64,000 nucleotides of DNA from positions 28,420 through 92,419 of the forward strand of contig JABSQM010000002.1 of NCBI GenBank assembly GCA_013215805.1. Reading direction: 5' to 3'. The notes below the pieces were generated by a model, which worked only from the letters and a program-made list of their open reading frames with translations, ran no database searches and was not told the origin of the DNA. The position numbers and the translations under genes are program-made. Of this stretch, positions 30,656 through 40,617 are shown piece by piece. Each line of letters starts with the position of its first letter. The first letter of the stretch is position 1. The stretch is from Piscirickettsiaceae bacterium. Its GTDB lineage: Bacteria; Pseudomonadota; Gammaproteobacteria; Nitrosococcales; Methylophagaceae.

Positions 30656-32174
30656 CAAATGACATAAGCGCTTCCATTACAACCTGTGCATCACTGAATG
30701 GATATTTAATACCCCTAATTTCTTGATATTTTTCATCCCCTTTTCCAGCCACTAAGATGATATCAGCAATTGCAGCTGCATTGATTGCGTAGACAATAGC
30801 TTGTTGTCTGTCATGTTCAATATAAACAATACTTGTATTTTTAATACCAACCAGAATATCCTCAACTATTGCCTTATTAGATTCACTACGAGGATTATCA
30901 GTAGTAATTACTAATCTATCCGCATTATTTTCCGCACTAGAACCCATTAATGCACGCTTGCCCTTATCCCGATCACCACCACAACCGAATATACACCACA
31001 ACTTACCTTGAGCAGATAAATGCATCCGTAGAGAAGTTATAGCTTGCGATAAAGCATCTGGAGTATGAGCAAAATCTATAGCGACATATACTCGCCCATT
31101 ACCTCCATAAATTTCCATTCGCCCCCTAATTGAATGACAGTGAGAAATAGCTTCAGACGCATCTCCGAAAGGAATTCCGATAGCCAGTAATACCTGAGTA
31201 GCCGCTAGAAGATTATCTACATTAAATCTCCCCATTAATGCAGCACTTATTTCAGCAGTTTTAAATTGACTTCGTAATTTAAAGCTGATACCTTCAGGTT
31301 TCACCATGATATCTACAGCTTGAATATGTAAATTGGAATTATCCTGTAAGGAAGTATTCCTGCTATACGTCAGTAACTGTGTATCGGTACAATCTAATTC
31401 TGTAGCTAAAATTTTGCCAAATGCATCATTCGTATTAATTATCGCATGTTTGATACTTCTAAACTGAAACAAGTGCTGTTTTGCAGCAACATAATTTTCC
31501 ATGCTCTTATGATAATCGAGGTGCTCGCGACTCAAATTTGTGAATACTCCAATATCAATGTGCACTCCATTTAGACGCCCTTGATCCAATCCATGAGAAG
31601 AAGCTTCAATGACGACATGGCCAATTCCTTGTTTTCTAAAATTTGCAAATGTTGATTGTAATACCACGGAATTAGGGGTCGTCATACCATTGAATATTAA
31701 TTGATTAACCCTACCAACGCCCGACGTACCAATTATCCCACAAGGGATATATAGAAATTCAAGCGCCTGGGCAACAAAATGACTAACTGATGTCTTACCG
31801 TTTGTGCCAGTTATTCCAATAATTGATAGATTATCAGATGGATATCTATAAAATTTTGCCGCAATATCACCAATAATATATTGTAAATTATCCACAGAAT
31901 ATGTGCTTACAGTATGTTGATAACAGACCGTTTTTTCTTTACATAGCAACGGCTGCATACTATCATAAACTACAGCTACAGCTCCATTGTTGATAGCTTG
32001 GCTTAAATAAGATAAACGTCGTTTTCCTTCTTTTTCTAAAGACAGAAATAGACTGCCAACGGATATATCTCGACTATCCAATGTTATATCAGTCAAACTA
32101 ATATTATTTAATGGAATTGGTTGAGATGACATTCCAAGTAACAACTCATGTACATCCATACCTACATCGCTCAT
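30648..32174 (-). CDS. murE: UDP-MurNAc-L-Ala-D-Glu:meso-diaminopimelate ligase
   Basis: It adds the third amino acid of the stem peptide. The DNPR motif in TTDNPRSESNKA is the signature of enzymes using meso-diaminopimelate rather than lysine, so the wall is DAP-type. The 508 residues include GITGTNGKTSVSHF (ATP loop) and FTNLSREHLDYHKSMENY. Its ATG overlaps the ftsI stop by four bases (ATGA). Confidence 0.98.
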   Translation of the reverse strand: MSDVGMDVHELLLGMSSQPIPLNNISLTDITLDSRDISVGSLFLSLEKEGKRRLSYLSQAINNGAVAVVYDSMQPLLCKEKTVCYQHTVSTYSVDNLQYIIGDIAAKFYRYPSDNLSIIGITGTNGKTSVSHFVAQALEFLYIPCGIIGTSGVGRVNQLIFNGMTTPNSVVLQSTFANFRKQGIGHVVIEASSHGLDQGRLNGVHIDIGVFTNLSREHLDYHKSMENYVAAKQHLFQFRSIKHAIINTNDAFGKILATELDCTDTQLLTYSRNTSLQDNSNLHIQAVDIMVKPEGISFKLRSQFKTAEISAALMGRFNVDNLLAATQVLLAIGIPFGDASEAISHCHSIRGRMEIYGGNGRVYVAIDFAHTPDALSQAITSLRMHLSAQGKLWCIFGCGGDRDKGKRALMGSSAENNADRLVITTDNPRSESNKAIVEDILVGIKNTSIVYIEHDRQQAIVYAINAAAIADIILVAGKGDEKYQEIRGIKYPFSDAQVVMEALMSFDG

Positions 32175-33880
32175 TTTCGCATTAACTTGATATCTGCAAT
32201 AGGGAAATTATCTGGAGCAATATCCAATAGTCGCATAGCTATGGTCATCACCTCTGAAAACACTGGTGCAGCAACTAAACCACCGTAATACCTATTTCCC
32301 CGAGGAGAATCTACCGTAATCACCATTGAAAGACGTGGGTTTTTAGCAGGAATTACCCCTGCAAACGATGATATATACTGATCATCCGAGTAGCCACCAG
32401 ATGTAGCTTTTTTGATCGTGCCAGTCTTTCCTGCGACAGTATAATTTGTAACTGCAGCCTTTTGAGCTGTGCCACCTACTTGAACGACCTTTTCCATCAT
32501 AGTTAATACTTGTTTCATAACATTTGTAGAATATACGCGACGCCCCATGGACGACAACTCATCAGTTTTAAGAAAACTAACAGGACGTAATATACCTCCA
32601 TTCGCCAGCACACTATATGCCCGCGCTAATTGTAATGAGGTCGTAGTGACACCATAACCATATGCTAAGGCTGCTCTATCAAGTCTTTGCCATGTTTGAG
32701 GATCTGGCATATTGCCTATTGCTTCACCAGGAAAGTATGCACCAGTAGCCTCAGTCAAGCCAAATGCTGAAAAACTTTGCCATAACTCTTCTGGTTCAAG
32801 TGCTAAGGCAATTTTACTAGCAGCCACATTGCTCGACTTTTGAATTAAAGTAGAAAGATTAATTTCACCATAATTTCTGGAGTCCTTGATAATATGGCCA
32901 CCAACTTTGAACGCACCAGGTCGAGTATCAATCTTAGAAGTCAAATTAAATTTACCAGATTCCAAGCTTCCAGCGACAATGAAAGGCTTTACCGTTGAAC
33001 CCGGCTCAAACACATCAGTCACAGCACGATTCCTGAAATTGCTGATTTTACTGCTATGACTATTATTAGGGTTAAATGATGGCTGATTCACCATCGCAAG
33101 TACCTCGCCAGTATTAATATCAAGAATGACAGCCGTTCCAGAATGTGCATGAAACTTAATCACAGCTGATTTTAGGGCTTGATATGTTAGATACTGCAAT
33201 CGTAAGTCTATACTTAAAATAATATTTTGACCAATTTTTGCAGCTCTTAATTGTTCACCGCCACCAACATAACTACCATGGCTATCACGAATCATACGTT
33301 TCAAACCAGGTAAACCTCCTAATACATGATTATGAACCAACTCCAATCCTTCTTGTCCTACATCATCAACATTCGTGAACCCAATCAAATGAGAAGTAAC
33401 TTCCCCTGTAGGGTAATAGCGTTTATATTCACGTTGCAACCCCACACCTGCAATATTAAGATGTCTCACTTTAGCCGATAGTTCCGGCATAAGTAGTCTC
33501 TTTATATAAATAAATTTTCTTTTATCATATCTAGCTATTCTCTTCCGAATTCCGCTAACTCTAATCCCTATAATTTCTGCTAAATGCTTCAAATCCTGAT
33601 CATTGGGATCTACCTCTTGAGGATTCAACCAGACTGAATATACAGGTGTGCTAATTGCTAATGGCTCACCATATCTATCTAATATCATACCTCTATGAAC
33701 AGCTATAGGAACTTTACGTATATGACGAGCAACGCCCTGGTCTCGCAAAAAATCAATATCTAAAATCTGAATATAAACTAATCTACACCCTAACCCTGAC
33801 ACTAATACTATCAAGATAAAACGAACCAAATGTAATCGCCAAACACTTACATAACCCAGAGTTTTTTTCTGTTCCTTCAT
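32171..33880 (-). CDS. ftsI: Septal peptidoglycan transpeptidase FtsI (PBP3)
   Basis: A class B penicillin-binding protein of 569 residues works with FtsW at the septum. One membrane anchor (about 15-35) is followed by the dimerisation domain and the transpeptidase domain. The three active-site motifs are visible: SxxK as EPGSTVKPF, SxN as QKSSNVAASK, and KTG as AGKTGTIKKA. It overlaps ftsL by four bases at its start and murE by four at its end. Confidence 0.98.
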   Translation of the reverse strand: MKEQKKTLGYVSVWRLHLVRFILIVLVSGLGCRLVYIQILDIDFLRDQGVARHIRKVPIAVHRGMILDRYGEPLAISTPVYSVWLNPQEVDPNDQDLKHLAEIIGIRVSGIRKRIARYDKRKFIYIKRLLMPELSAKVRHLNIAGVGLQREYKRYYPTGEVTSHLIGFTNVDDVGQEGLELVHNHVLGGLPGLKRMIRDSHGSYVGGGEQLRAAKIGQNIILSIDLRLQYLTYQALKSAVIKFHAHSGTAVILDINTGEVLAMVNQPSFNPNNSHSSKISNFRNRAVTDVFEPGSTVKPFIVAGSLESGKFNLTSKIDTRPGAFKVGGHIIKDSRNYGEINLSTLIQKSSNVAASKIALALEPEELWQSFSAFGLTEATGAYFPGEAIGNMPDPQTWQRLDRAALAYGYGVTTTSLQLARAYSVLANGGILRPVSFLKTDELSSMGRRVYSTNVMKQVLTMMEKVVQVGGTAQKAAVTNYTVAGKTGTIKKATSGGYSDDQYISSFAGVIPAKNPRLSMVITVDSPRGNRYYGGLVAAPVFSEVMTIAMRLLDIAPDNFPIADIKLMRK

Positions 33881-34137
33881 GGCCTGATTACTACGACTAT
33901 AACTTTTATAGGTCTAAACATCATCAAGCTAATTTCCGCTTGCTGCTTAACTCGTCCAAGGCCAGCCCAAGTACTTTGTTCCAACAGTAAACGCTCCCAT
34001 TCCTCATTAAGTTCATCGCGCTGCTTTTCTAATTCCTGCAACTCAATAAATATACCCCGACTACTATGCTTGATATAAACTACCGATATCGCCGATGCCA
34101 ATACAACTGTCACCATAAATATAACTGACATATTCAC
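33877..34137 (-). CDS. ftsL: Cell division protein FtsL
   Basis: This short bitopic protein (86 residues) forms a complex with FtsB and FtsQ. It has a membrane helix near residues 3-22 followed by a heptad-like coiled coil (FIELQELEKQRDELNEEWERL) and the typical WAGLGRVKQQAE segment. It lacks most of the cytoplasmic N-terminal tail found in E. coli FtsL (121 residues). The start is GTG 34137 or ATG 34131, with only a weak ribosome binding site. Identity rests on the coiled coil plus position between rsmH and ftsI. Confidence 0.92.
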   Translation of the reverse strand: MNMSVIFMVTVVLASAISVVYIKHSSRGIFIELQELEKQRDELNEEWERLLLEQSTWAGLGRVKQQAEISLMMFRPIKVIVVVIRP

Positions 34138-34166
34138 ACGAACACACTCAAATAAAAAAGAGGTTT

Positions 34167-35105
34167 TTATACTAATTTCTCAATTACCCTCAATATTGCA
34201 CTGCGTGCTCGTGAATTTAAGGCTAGCTCTAAATCATTTGATTTAATTGTCCTACCAACAAGTCTCACACGTGGATTTAGTTGATCAATAGTGATGGGGA
34301 AATTAGAAGGTAAGTCATCACCTCTAGACTCATTTCTAAAAAATCGTTTTATAATTCTATCCTCTAAGGAATGAAAAGAAATAACCGCTAAGCGACCACC
34401 AAATGCTAAGACATCTAATGCTTGCTCTAAAGCGATCTTCAGATCCTCCAATTCATTATTAATATAGATACGAATAGCTTGAAAAGTTCGTGTTGCTGGA
34501 TGCTTATTTTGTTCTCTCGATGGGCTAGCCTTATAGATTAATGCAGCTAATTGAAGTGTAGTAACAATAGGCAATATCTCACGAGTTTCAATAATCGCAC
34601 GAGCAATACGTCTTCCATAACGCTCTTCACCAAATGTTTTAATCACCGTAACTATATCATCCATCGTAGCCCTAGCCAACCATTCTGCAGCACTAATACC
34701 AACATTTGGATTCATACGCATATCAAGAAACCCATCTTTTTGGAAACTAAAGCCACGTTCAGCCACATCCAACTGAGGTGAAGATACTCCAATATCCAAT
34801 ATAATGCCATTCACTTGACCCTTCCATAAACGGCTATTTACCACCTCCGCTAAATTTCCAAACGAGCATTGATTTATTGAAAAACGACTATCCTCCAAGG
34901 CTAATTTTCGCGCTTTTTCTATTGAAGAAGGATCCTTATCTAGGCCTACTAAATTACCTTTATTTGATAATTTAGCTAATAAAGCACGAGTATGGCCACC
35001 ACAACCAAATGTACCATCAATATAAATACCATCAGGCTTCACAGCCAATGCAAAAACTGTTTCATCTAACAATACTGGTAGATGCTTTAATTGAATATTA
35101 ATCAT
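34167..35105 (-). CDS. rsmH: 16S rRNA (cytosine1402-N4)-methyltransferase
   Basis: An AdoMet-dependent enzyme of 312 residues methylates C1402 in the ribosomal P site, together with RsmI (36.7 kb), which modifies the ribose of the same nucleotide. Landmarks are HLPVLLDETV, the cofactor loop GTFGCGGHTRALL, ILDIGVSSPQLD, and the C-terminal VISFHSLEDRIIKRFF. It is now the first intact gene of the wall cluster because mraZ upstream is destroyed. Confidence 0.98.
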   Translation of the reverse strand: MINIQLKHLPVLLDETVFALAVKPDGIYIDGTFGCGGHTRALLAKLSNKGNLVGLDKDPSSIEKARKLALEDSRFSINQCSFGNLAEVVNSRLWKGQVNGIILDIGVSSPQLDVAERGFSFQKDGFLDMRMNPNVGISAAEWLARATMDDIVTVIKTFGEERYGRRIARAIIETREILPIVTTLQLAALIYKASPSREQNKHPATRTFQAIRIYINNELEDLKIALEQALDVLAFGGRLAVISFHSLEDRIIKRFFRNESRGDDLPSNFPITIDQLNPRVRLVGRTIKSNDLELALNSRARSAILRVIEKLV

Positions 35106-35159
35106 AGAACAACCTAAGCTGGAAATATATTGAAAAAAAGTTAATAAATCACAATCCTC

Positions 35160-35410
35160 TTATAAACGCGCATATATCAATCCGTTCCAACTATGCTCAT
35201 CCCATAGTGCAAATTTATCATCCTGACTAACTATCAACATACCCTTTCTAAAAACTGGCAAATTTAGTAATCTATAAGAAATATAATTATATTATTACCA
35301 TATATCTTAATCACCGCGTAACCTGATAACATGCGCTTCCACCTACGCACATCGGAATCCATAATTGGCAGTTCTGATGATTGCGCTCAACCATACCGGC
35401 CCTAGCATGT
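35160..35410 (-). pseudogene. mraZ: Relic of mraZ, first gene of the dcw cluster
   Basis: Upstream of rsmH, where mraZ normally lies, minus-strand pieces translate into MraZ. At 35374-35294 the sequence reads ELPIMDSDVRRWKRMLSGYA, matching the family stretch around LPS...VRR.QRLLLGYA. At 35267-35160 it reads LPVFRKGMLIVSQDDKFALW followed by DEHSWN and a stop, matching the MraZ C-terminus (NKFELWDE). The two pieces are in different frames, and the conserved AbrB-like DNA-binding repeat between them is lost. MraZ represses the dcw promoter in E. coli, so that regulation is gone here. I could not trace the N-terminus beyond about 35410. Confidence 0.85.
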
Positions 35411-36250
35411 TGATGATTGTATTTAATTATCAACATGATCGATAGTAATGAATAATATGAACATCACAATAAAAATTAGAGTACTTAAAGAATGCAAATG
35501 AAATAATGACGTTTACATTAAAATGAAAAGTTTATATACCAAGTCACAACCTACTACTTCTAAATGGTAAGGGCACAACAATATTATTGTAAGTACAATT
35601 GATATTAGCTAACAAAGAAATGACTTAGACATTCCTTAATGTCCTATATTATAATGCAAAATGCATGCGTATAAATATGACTCCCTCAAAATATTTGTTG
35701 TAAACATTAAAAGTAAATTTTTAACGTTTTATTTGGCTAAGTTTCGATTTCGAATAAAATTGAAATTTATAGAAGAAACAATGCCTTAACTTAGTTAAAC
35801 AAACTAACATTCAACTCATCGATTCAACTAAATATATATTTAGTCATATCAAAACTTGAATGATCTCAATGTTTCTTCGGTATTCTGATAGTTATATACA
35901 TAGAAGCTATGAATAACTAGATCATGATGATCTGTAAAGGAAAATTATATTGATCTATGTAACTAATCTGTATTAATGCGCTGCTAAAACCATTTTATAT
36001 ATAAATATAAAGTTTATAACAACAATACATAATTGGAACATATGTTTTCTATATAACATGACAATCATTGGGTCTATATAAATAAAAGGTTTGAGTAATT
36101 AGAGATTAACAATCATATTACTTATTTAATGCATCAAGTCACCATAAAATTATCTTTACTTATAGATAGAAATAGATACTAACCAACTGCCGAGGGGTTG
36201 AATTATGAATAATAAATAATTTTTCAAATAATACGACAATTTAAAACATG
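35411..36250. other. AT-rich spacer between mraZ relic and rnpB
   Basis: No gene is recognised. The promoter of the division/wall cluster is presumably here or inside the mraZ relic, but I cannot point to a convincing site. Confidence 0.45.
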
Positions 36251-36617
36251 GAGATGGCCGATAAGCCGGATTCTGTCGTGAACAATCATTCATCTAGGAC
36301 AAATGTCACCATTTGCCTCAAGCGACCTACCCAGAAACAATACGGATCGTATCTATTCGCTCAAGCGAAAAGTTTCTCTATTTGGTCTTGCTCCAAGCGG
36401 GGTTTACCTTGCCACAACCGTTGCCGATTGTGCGGTGCGCTATTACCACACCCTTTCACCCTTACCTAACCACTAATTCCTATACTGTTAGGCGGTATAT
36501 TTTCTGTTGCACTAGCCGTAGGCTCTCGCCTCCCAGGAGTTGCCTGGCACTCTACCCTTTGGAGTCCGGACTTTCCTCAGCTATGTATAAACATAACCGC
36601 GATTGCCTAGCCATCTC
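36251..36617 (-). ncRNA. rnpB: RNase P RNA (M1 RNA), bacterial type A
   Basis: This is the catalytic RNA of ribonuclease P, which matures tRNA 5' ends. On the minus strand the 5' end GAGATGGC pairs with the 3' end GCCATCTC to form helix P1. Conserved blocks follow in the right order: GAGGAAAGTCCGGACTCC, AGAGTGCCAGGCAAC, GGTAAGGGTGAAAGGGTG, GCAAGACCAAATAG, GGGTAGGTCGCTTGAG and CTAGATGAATGATTGTTC with ACGACAGAATCCGGCTTATC. Length of about 367 nt agrees with the type A class. It begins about 25 bases after the ancestral rsmI stop, so its promoter lies within the rsmI 3' end. Exact ends are set by the P1 helix and may be off by a few bases. Confidence 0.97.
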
Positions 36618-36694
36618 AACATCCATGCTACATAATATATATTATTTCATCTGAAGTTTCAGCGCCATATCATAAGCCCTATTTTTACTTATTT

Positions 36695-37489
36695 TTAACA
36701 AAGCAGCAGTAATCGCCGCTGCTTCTTTATAGGTAATTCCTTTAATAGTATACTTAATGTACGATTAACTTCAATATCTCCCGTATCAAGTTGTTGGCTT
36801 TCTCCTTCAACTAAGACAACACATTCACCCTTCTGCCGATATAGATCATTAGATACCCAAGATAACAAATTCGATAATGACTTAGTTATTATTACTTCAT
36901 GCAACTTAGTTAGCTCTCTCGCAACACAAGCTTTACGCTGTCCGCCAAAGATATCTCGCATATTGGTTAGCATTGCTTGTAAACGCTTTGGGTTTTCGTA
37001 AAATATTAACGTCTTACTTTCATCGGATAATTTTTTTAGAGCCTCTATGCGCGTGCTTTGCCTTGATGACAAAAAGCCTTCGAAAGAAAAACGATCCGAT
37101 CGTAAACCAGATGCTGATAAGGCCGTAATTAACGAACAACTCCCTGGCACAGGAATGATATTAATACCATGTTCCCGAACAAAGGAGACTAAGTGATAAC
37201 CTGGATCACTAATTAAAGGCGTTCCAGCATCACTAATTAATGCTACCGATTCACCTTTTTTCAAATGATTTAAAATGGTCTTACGGCGTTGTTGCTCATT
37301 ATATTTATGCAATGAGATCATAGGCCTATCTATAGAAAAATATCGCAATAGATGCCCACTGTGGCGAGTATTCTCAGCCGCGATCAAAGTAACTCTCTTT
37401 AAAACTTCAACGGCACGAGCTGACATATCAGACAGATTTCCAATCGGTGTAGCGACTATATATAGACTTGCAATGTTTTCGTCAGACAA
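36695..37489 (-). CDS. rsmI: 16S rRNA (cytidine1402-2'-O)-methyltransferase, C-terminus frameshifted
   Basis: RsmI methylates the ribose of C1402. The catalytic part is intact: YIVATPIGNL, AENTRHSGHLL, LISDAGTPLISDPG and FEGFL.SR. The open frame ends early after 264 residues with an atypical tail (KKQRRLLLLC). One more A in the run read as TTT at plus-strand 36726-36728 would restore the family sequence KEAAAITAALLKISKNRAYD and ALKLQMK. The restored gene would end at 36642, giving about 282 residues, close to the normal length (286 in E. coli). So the small C-terminal helical domain is lost, or the base is missing through sequencing error or is recoded by slippage. Divergent from lpoA, as is usual. 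Confidence 0.93.
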   Translation of the reverse strand: MSDENIASLYIVATPIGNLSDMSARAVEVLKRVTLIAAENTRHSGHLLRYFSIDRPMISLHKYNEQQRRKTILNHLKKGESVALISDAGTPLISDPGYHLVSFVREHGINIIPVPGSCSLITALSASGLRSDRFSFEGFLSSRQSTRIEALKKLSDESKTLIFYENPKRLQAMLTNMRDIFGGQRKACVARELTKLHEVIITKSLSNLLSWVSNDLYRQKGECVVLVEGESQQLDTGDIEVNRTLSILLKELPIKKQRRLLLLC

Positions 37490-37595
37490 CTAAACGTTTA
37501 CCTCCATGATAAATTAATTGATACTATAACCAATAGTATTCTACACAATTGAGAAAAATACCATCTTTAATATTTTCCCAGATAGATCTAAATCA

Positions 37596-39458
37596 GTGAC
37601 CCAAAAAATGCATATACTGCCATTAGCTCTACTAGCATTATTATTAAATTCCTGCCAACATGCTCAATCAATAATTTATAATTATAGCACTACCAATTTA
37701 AATAAAACGATGCCTGCAGAAAAAGTAGGCGATCATCTGGAAACAGCGCGACAATATAATGATTTAGCCGATTTCACACATGGTACACAGCAGGCACAAT
37801 TATATTCACATGCTATGAGATCATATTTTCAAATCAACCAACTAGATCAAGCCATGGTCATGTTCAATAACATAGACAAGAAATTATTAAGTCGAACAAG
37901 ACAGCTAAACGTTACAATCATTGAATCAAGAATCATATTGTCTCTTACACAAGCAGAGCAAGCCCTGGCTGCATTAGAACCCTATGAAATTAAACATGCA
38001 TCTACAAATCAACAACAAGCAGTATATAGAATTAAAATTAAGGCTTACGGAATAACTAAAAATTGGCTGAAAAAAGCCAATATACATATCGCCTTATCCA
38101 ATTTATTATCAAATAAAAATACTATGGATAATAATAAAAAAGTTTTATGGCAAACATTAATGAAGCTGTCATTGCGAACGCTAAAACTGTTTCATTCTAA
38201 CATCACACCTACTGTTAATAATGGTTGGTTTACATTAGCTTATACAGTTCGCGCTTATAAAACAAACCCTGATAGATTTATTATGGCAATCAGAAACTGG
38301 CAAAGTGACTATCCAAATCATTATGCGGATTCTTCACTATATAAAAGGCAATTAAAAATTGATGCTACCCTTCCCCAACTTCCAAAGTACATTGCTATTT
38401 TATTACCTAGATTAGGTCCCTATAAAGCCGCTTCTAATGCAATCAAGCAAGGTATCATTGCTGCTCATTTCAGTGAAGAAACAGCTACCAATCTACAATT
38501 TTTCACTGCAAAGGTAGATTCAGTAACTAGGATAAACAATATTTGGCAACGATATAAACAGGCTATTATGAATAAGGCTGACTTAGTGATTGGTCCATTA
38601 GATAAAATATCCGTACAAGTATTGGCCAACGCTGAAAAGCTACCCATACCTGTATTGGCACTCAATCGTCTCAATTATCAGTCTACCCAGAAACACAACC
38701 TATTTCAATTTGGCCTTGCTCCAGAAGAAGATGCCATAGCAGCGGCAAATTTTGCTATTGAAAAGGGCTATGAACGTGCAGTTATATTAGCACCCTATGG
38801 TCATTGGGGTAACCGTATTGCAGAAGCATTTAGGAATAAATGGTTAGTACATGGAGGTATAGTATTAAATCAAGTATGGTATGATAGAAATAAGAATGAT
38901 TTTTCTGCAGTTATTAAATTATTACTGAGTCTGGACCATAGCAAACAACGTCAACAAAATTTAAAGCTAACTATAGGTAAATTAATTGAATTCAAACCTC
39001 GGCGTAGACAAGATGTTGACTTTATATTCTTTATAGCTCATCCTTTGAAAGCTCGACAGTTGTTGACTCAACTAAAATTTTACCGTGCAGGACAATTGCC
39101 GATCATTGCCACATCTCATGCCTATAATGGTCAGGAAAATATCCAACAAAATATAGATCTTAATGGTTTGATTATCAACGATATACCATGGATATTTAAT
39201 GACTTAAACATGTATAACTGTACTTATATAACACTGAAAGAATCAAGTCCACTACGATTCCATCAATTTATTCGACTATATGCCCTTGGTGCCGATGCTT
39301 ACCGACTCATCCCCAACTTGGATAGATTGAGCCGCCATCTAGATCTAAGCTTTAAGGGAGCAACTGGCATATTATCTATCAATAGAACTGGCCATCTAAA
39401 ACGAAAAACACGTTGGGCTAAATTTGATCACGGTAAAATTAGAGTCTTGCTCCAATAA
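37596..39458 (+). CDS. lpoA: Penicillin-binding protein activator LpoA (lipoprotein)
   Basis: This outer-membrane lipoprotein stimulates PBP1A from outside the peptidoglycan layer. The 620 residues start with a lipoprotein signal peptide and lipobox LLNSC (Cys20). They continue with a TPR-like helical N-domain and a periplasmic-binding-protein-like C-domain (IAILLPRLGPYKAASNAIKQ, VIGPLDK, AILAPYGHWGNRIAEAF). Divergent from rsmI and upstream of dolP, it keeps the standard gammaproteobacterial order, but the yraN and diaA genes that often lie between lpoA and dolP are absent. Confidence 0.93.
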   Translation: MTQKMHILPLALLALLLNSCQHAQSIIYNYSTTNLNKTMPAEKVGDHLETARQYNDLADFTHGTQQAQLYSHAMRSYFQINQLDQAMVMFNNIDKKLLSRTRQLNVTIIESRIILSLTQAEQALAALEPYEIKHASTNQQQAVYRIKIKAYGITKNWLKKANIHIALSNLLSNKNTMDNNKKVLWQTLMKLSLRTLKLFHSNITPTVNNGWFTLAYTVRAYKTNPDRFIMAIRNWQSDYPNHYADSSLYKRQLKIDATLPQLPKYIAILLPRLGPYKAASNAIKQGIIAAHFSEETATNLQFFTAKVDSVTRINNIWQRYKQAIMNKADLVIGPLDKISVQVLANAEKLPIPVLALNRLNYQSTQKHNLFQFGLAPEEDAIAAANFAIEKGYERAVILAPYGHWGNRIAEAFRNKWLVHGGIVLNQVWYDRNKNDFSAVIKLLLSLDHSKQRQQNLKLTIGKLIEFKPRRRQDVDFIFFIAHPLKARQLLTQLKFYRAGQLPIIATSHAYNGQENIQQNIDLNGLIINDIPWIFNDLNMYNCTYITLKESSPLRFHQFIRLYALGADAYRLIPNLDRLSRHLDLSFKGATGILSINRTGHLKRKTRWAKFDHGKIRVLLQ

Positions 39459-39618
39459 ATAGGCGTTTATAGATTTGAAAACATCTTGAACAAAATAATG
39501 CACAATTAAGTATCAACTTTATATAATCGCTATTATTATAAATCATATATGGAGATAAATTTATATCAATGATGCCAATAATTAATAGCCTTAGTCTAAA
39601 TCATATTGGAATTTAACA

Positions 39619-40215
39619 ATGTCAAAATTTAAGTTTAATATATTGCCTTTAATTACCATAATAGCCTTGCAAGGCTGTGCTACTGCTCTAGTAACTGGAG
39701 GAGCTATAAGTGCATCACTTATCCATGATAGACGTACCATTGGTGCCATCATTGATGATCAAAGTATTGAATTGAAGGCATCATATGCTTTGTTGAGCAA
39801 TAAGGAGATTTACCATCAAAGCCATATAAATATTACTAGCTTTAATGGTGTTGTATTAATTACCGGAGAGACTTTAACAAAGAAACTAAAGCAAAAAATT
39901 TATAATGAAATTAGAACTATCCCCAAAATTCGCCAAATTCATAATGAATTAATCATAAGCGCACCTAGCGCATTAACCTCCCGCAGTAGTGATGCATGGA
40001 TTACATCGAAAGTTAAAGCAAAAATAACAGCGGCAAATATAATTAATTCCCTTTATGTAAAGGTCGTTACCGAACAAGGAATAGTGTATCTAATGGGTAT
40101 ACTTACTCATGATGAAGTCAATCAAGTTCTCAATATTGTAACCAAATCAGCAGGAGTGCAGCGTGTCATTAAGATATTTGAGTATTCATCACTTAAATGG
40201 CCTTATTACAGCTAA
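39619..40215 (+). CDS. dolP: BON-domain outer-membrane lipoprotein DolP (YraP)
   Basis: Of 198 residues, the lipobox is ALQGC (Cys20), followed by two BON domains (about 45-115 and 120-195) with the family's glycine motif in each (SFNGVVLITGET, TEQGIVYLMGIL). DolP helps maintain outer-membrane integrity and supports BamA function. It lies 160 bases after lpoA, probably in the same transcript. Its last 27 bases overlap the end of the convergent hemJ gene. Confidence 0.93.
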   Translation: MSKFKFNILPLITIIALQGCATALVTGGAISASLIHDRRTIGAIIDDQSIELKASYALLSNKEIYHQSHINITSFNGVVLITGETLTKKLKQKIYNEIRTIPKIRQIHNELIISAPSALTSRSSDAWITSKVKAKITAANIINSLYVKVVTEQGIVYLMGILTHDEVNQVLNIVTKSAGVQRVIKIFEYSSLKWPYYS

Positions 40216-40617
40216 AACTACTACCAAAATCAATAATATTGCTGGTGATTCATTGAACCAGCGATAGAATATATCGGAGCGATGATTGAAACCTTTTCTA
40301 AATTGACAAACTAATCGACCACAACAATAGTGATAACTGGATAACAAAGATACCAATATTAATTTTAGCTGTAACCAAATTATAGACTCCATTGCATTAG
40401 CACTGTAAAGAATAAATAGCCAGCATCCAAAAAACAGAGTGAATAAAACACCTGGCATCATGATGCCCCAATATAATTTCCGCTCCATTACCTTAAGTCG
40501 TTGATCGCCAATTTCGTCTTCACACATTGCGTGGTAAACAAACAAGCGTGGCAAATACAACAAAGCTGAAAACCACACTGTTGCAAATATAATATGAAAG
40601 GCCTTGATCCATAACAT
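40189..40617 (-). CDS. hemJ: Protoporphyrinogen IX oxidase HemJ
   Basis: This membrane haem-synthesis enzyme, the step before ferrochelatase, is used by many proteobacteria lacking HemY and HemG. The 142 residues have four membrane helices. Conserved features are MLWIKAFHIIFATVWFSAL (with His8), YLPRLFVYHA, MERKLYWGIMMPG, and a C-terminal RWFNESPAILLI with IRPF. It overlaps dolP tail to tail by 27 bases. Together with hemH at 7.6 kb it completes haem. Confidence 0.95.
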   Translation of the reverse strand: MLWIKAFHIIFATVWFSALLYLPRLFVYHAMCEDEIGDQRLKVMERKLYWGIMMPGVLFTLFFGCWLFILYSANAMESIIWLQLKLILVSLLSSYHYCCGRLVCQFRKGFNHRSDIFYRWFNESPAILLILVVVLAVIRPFK

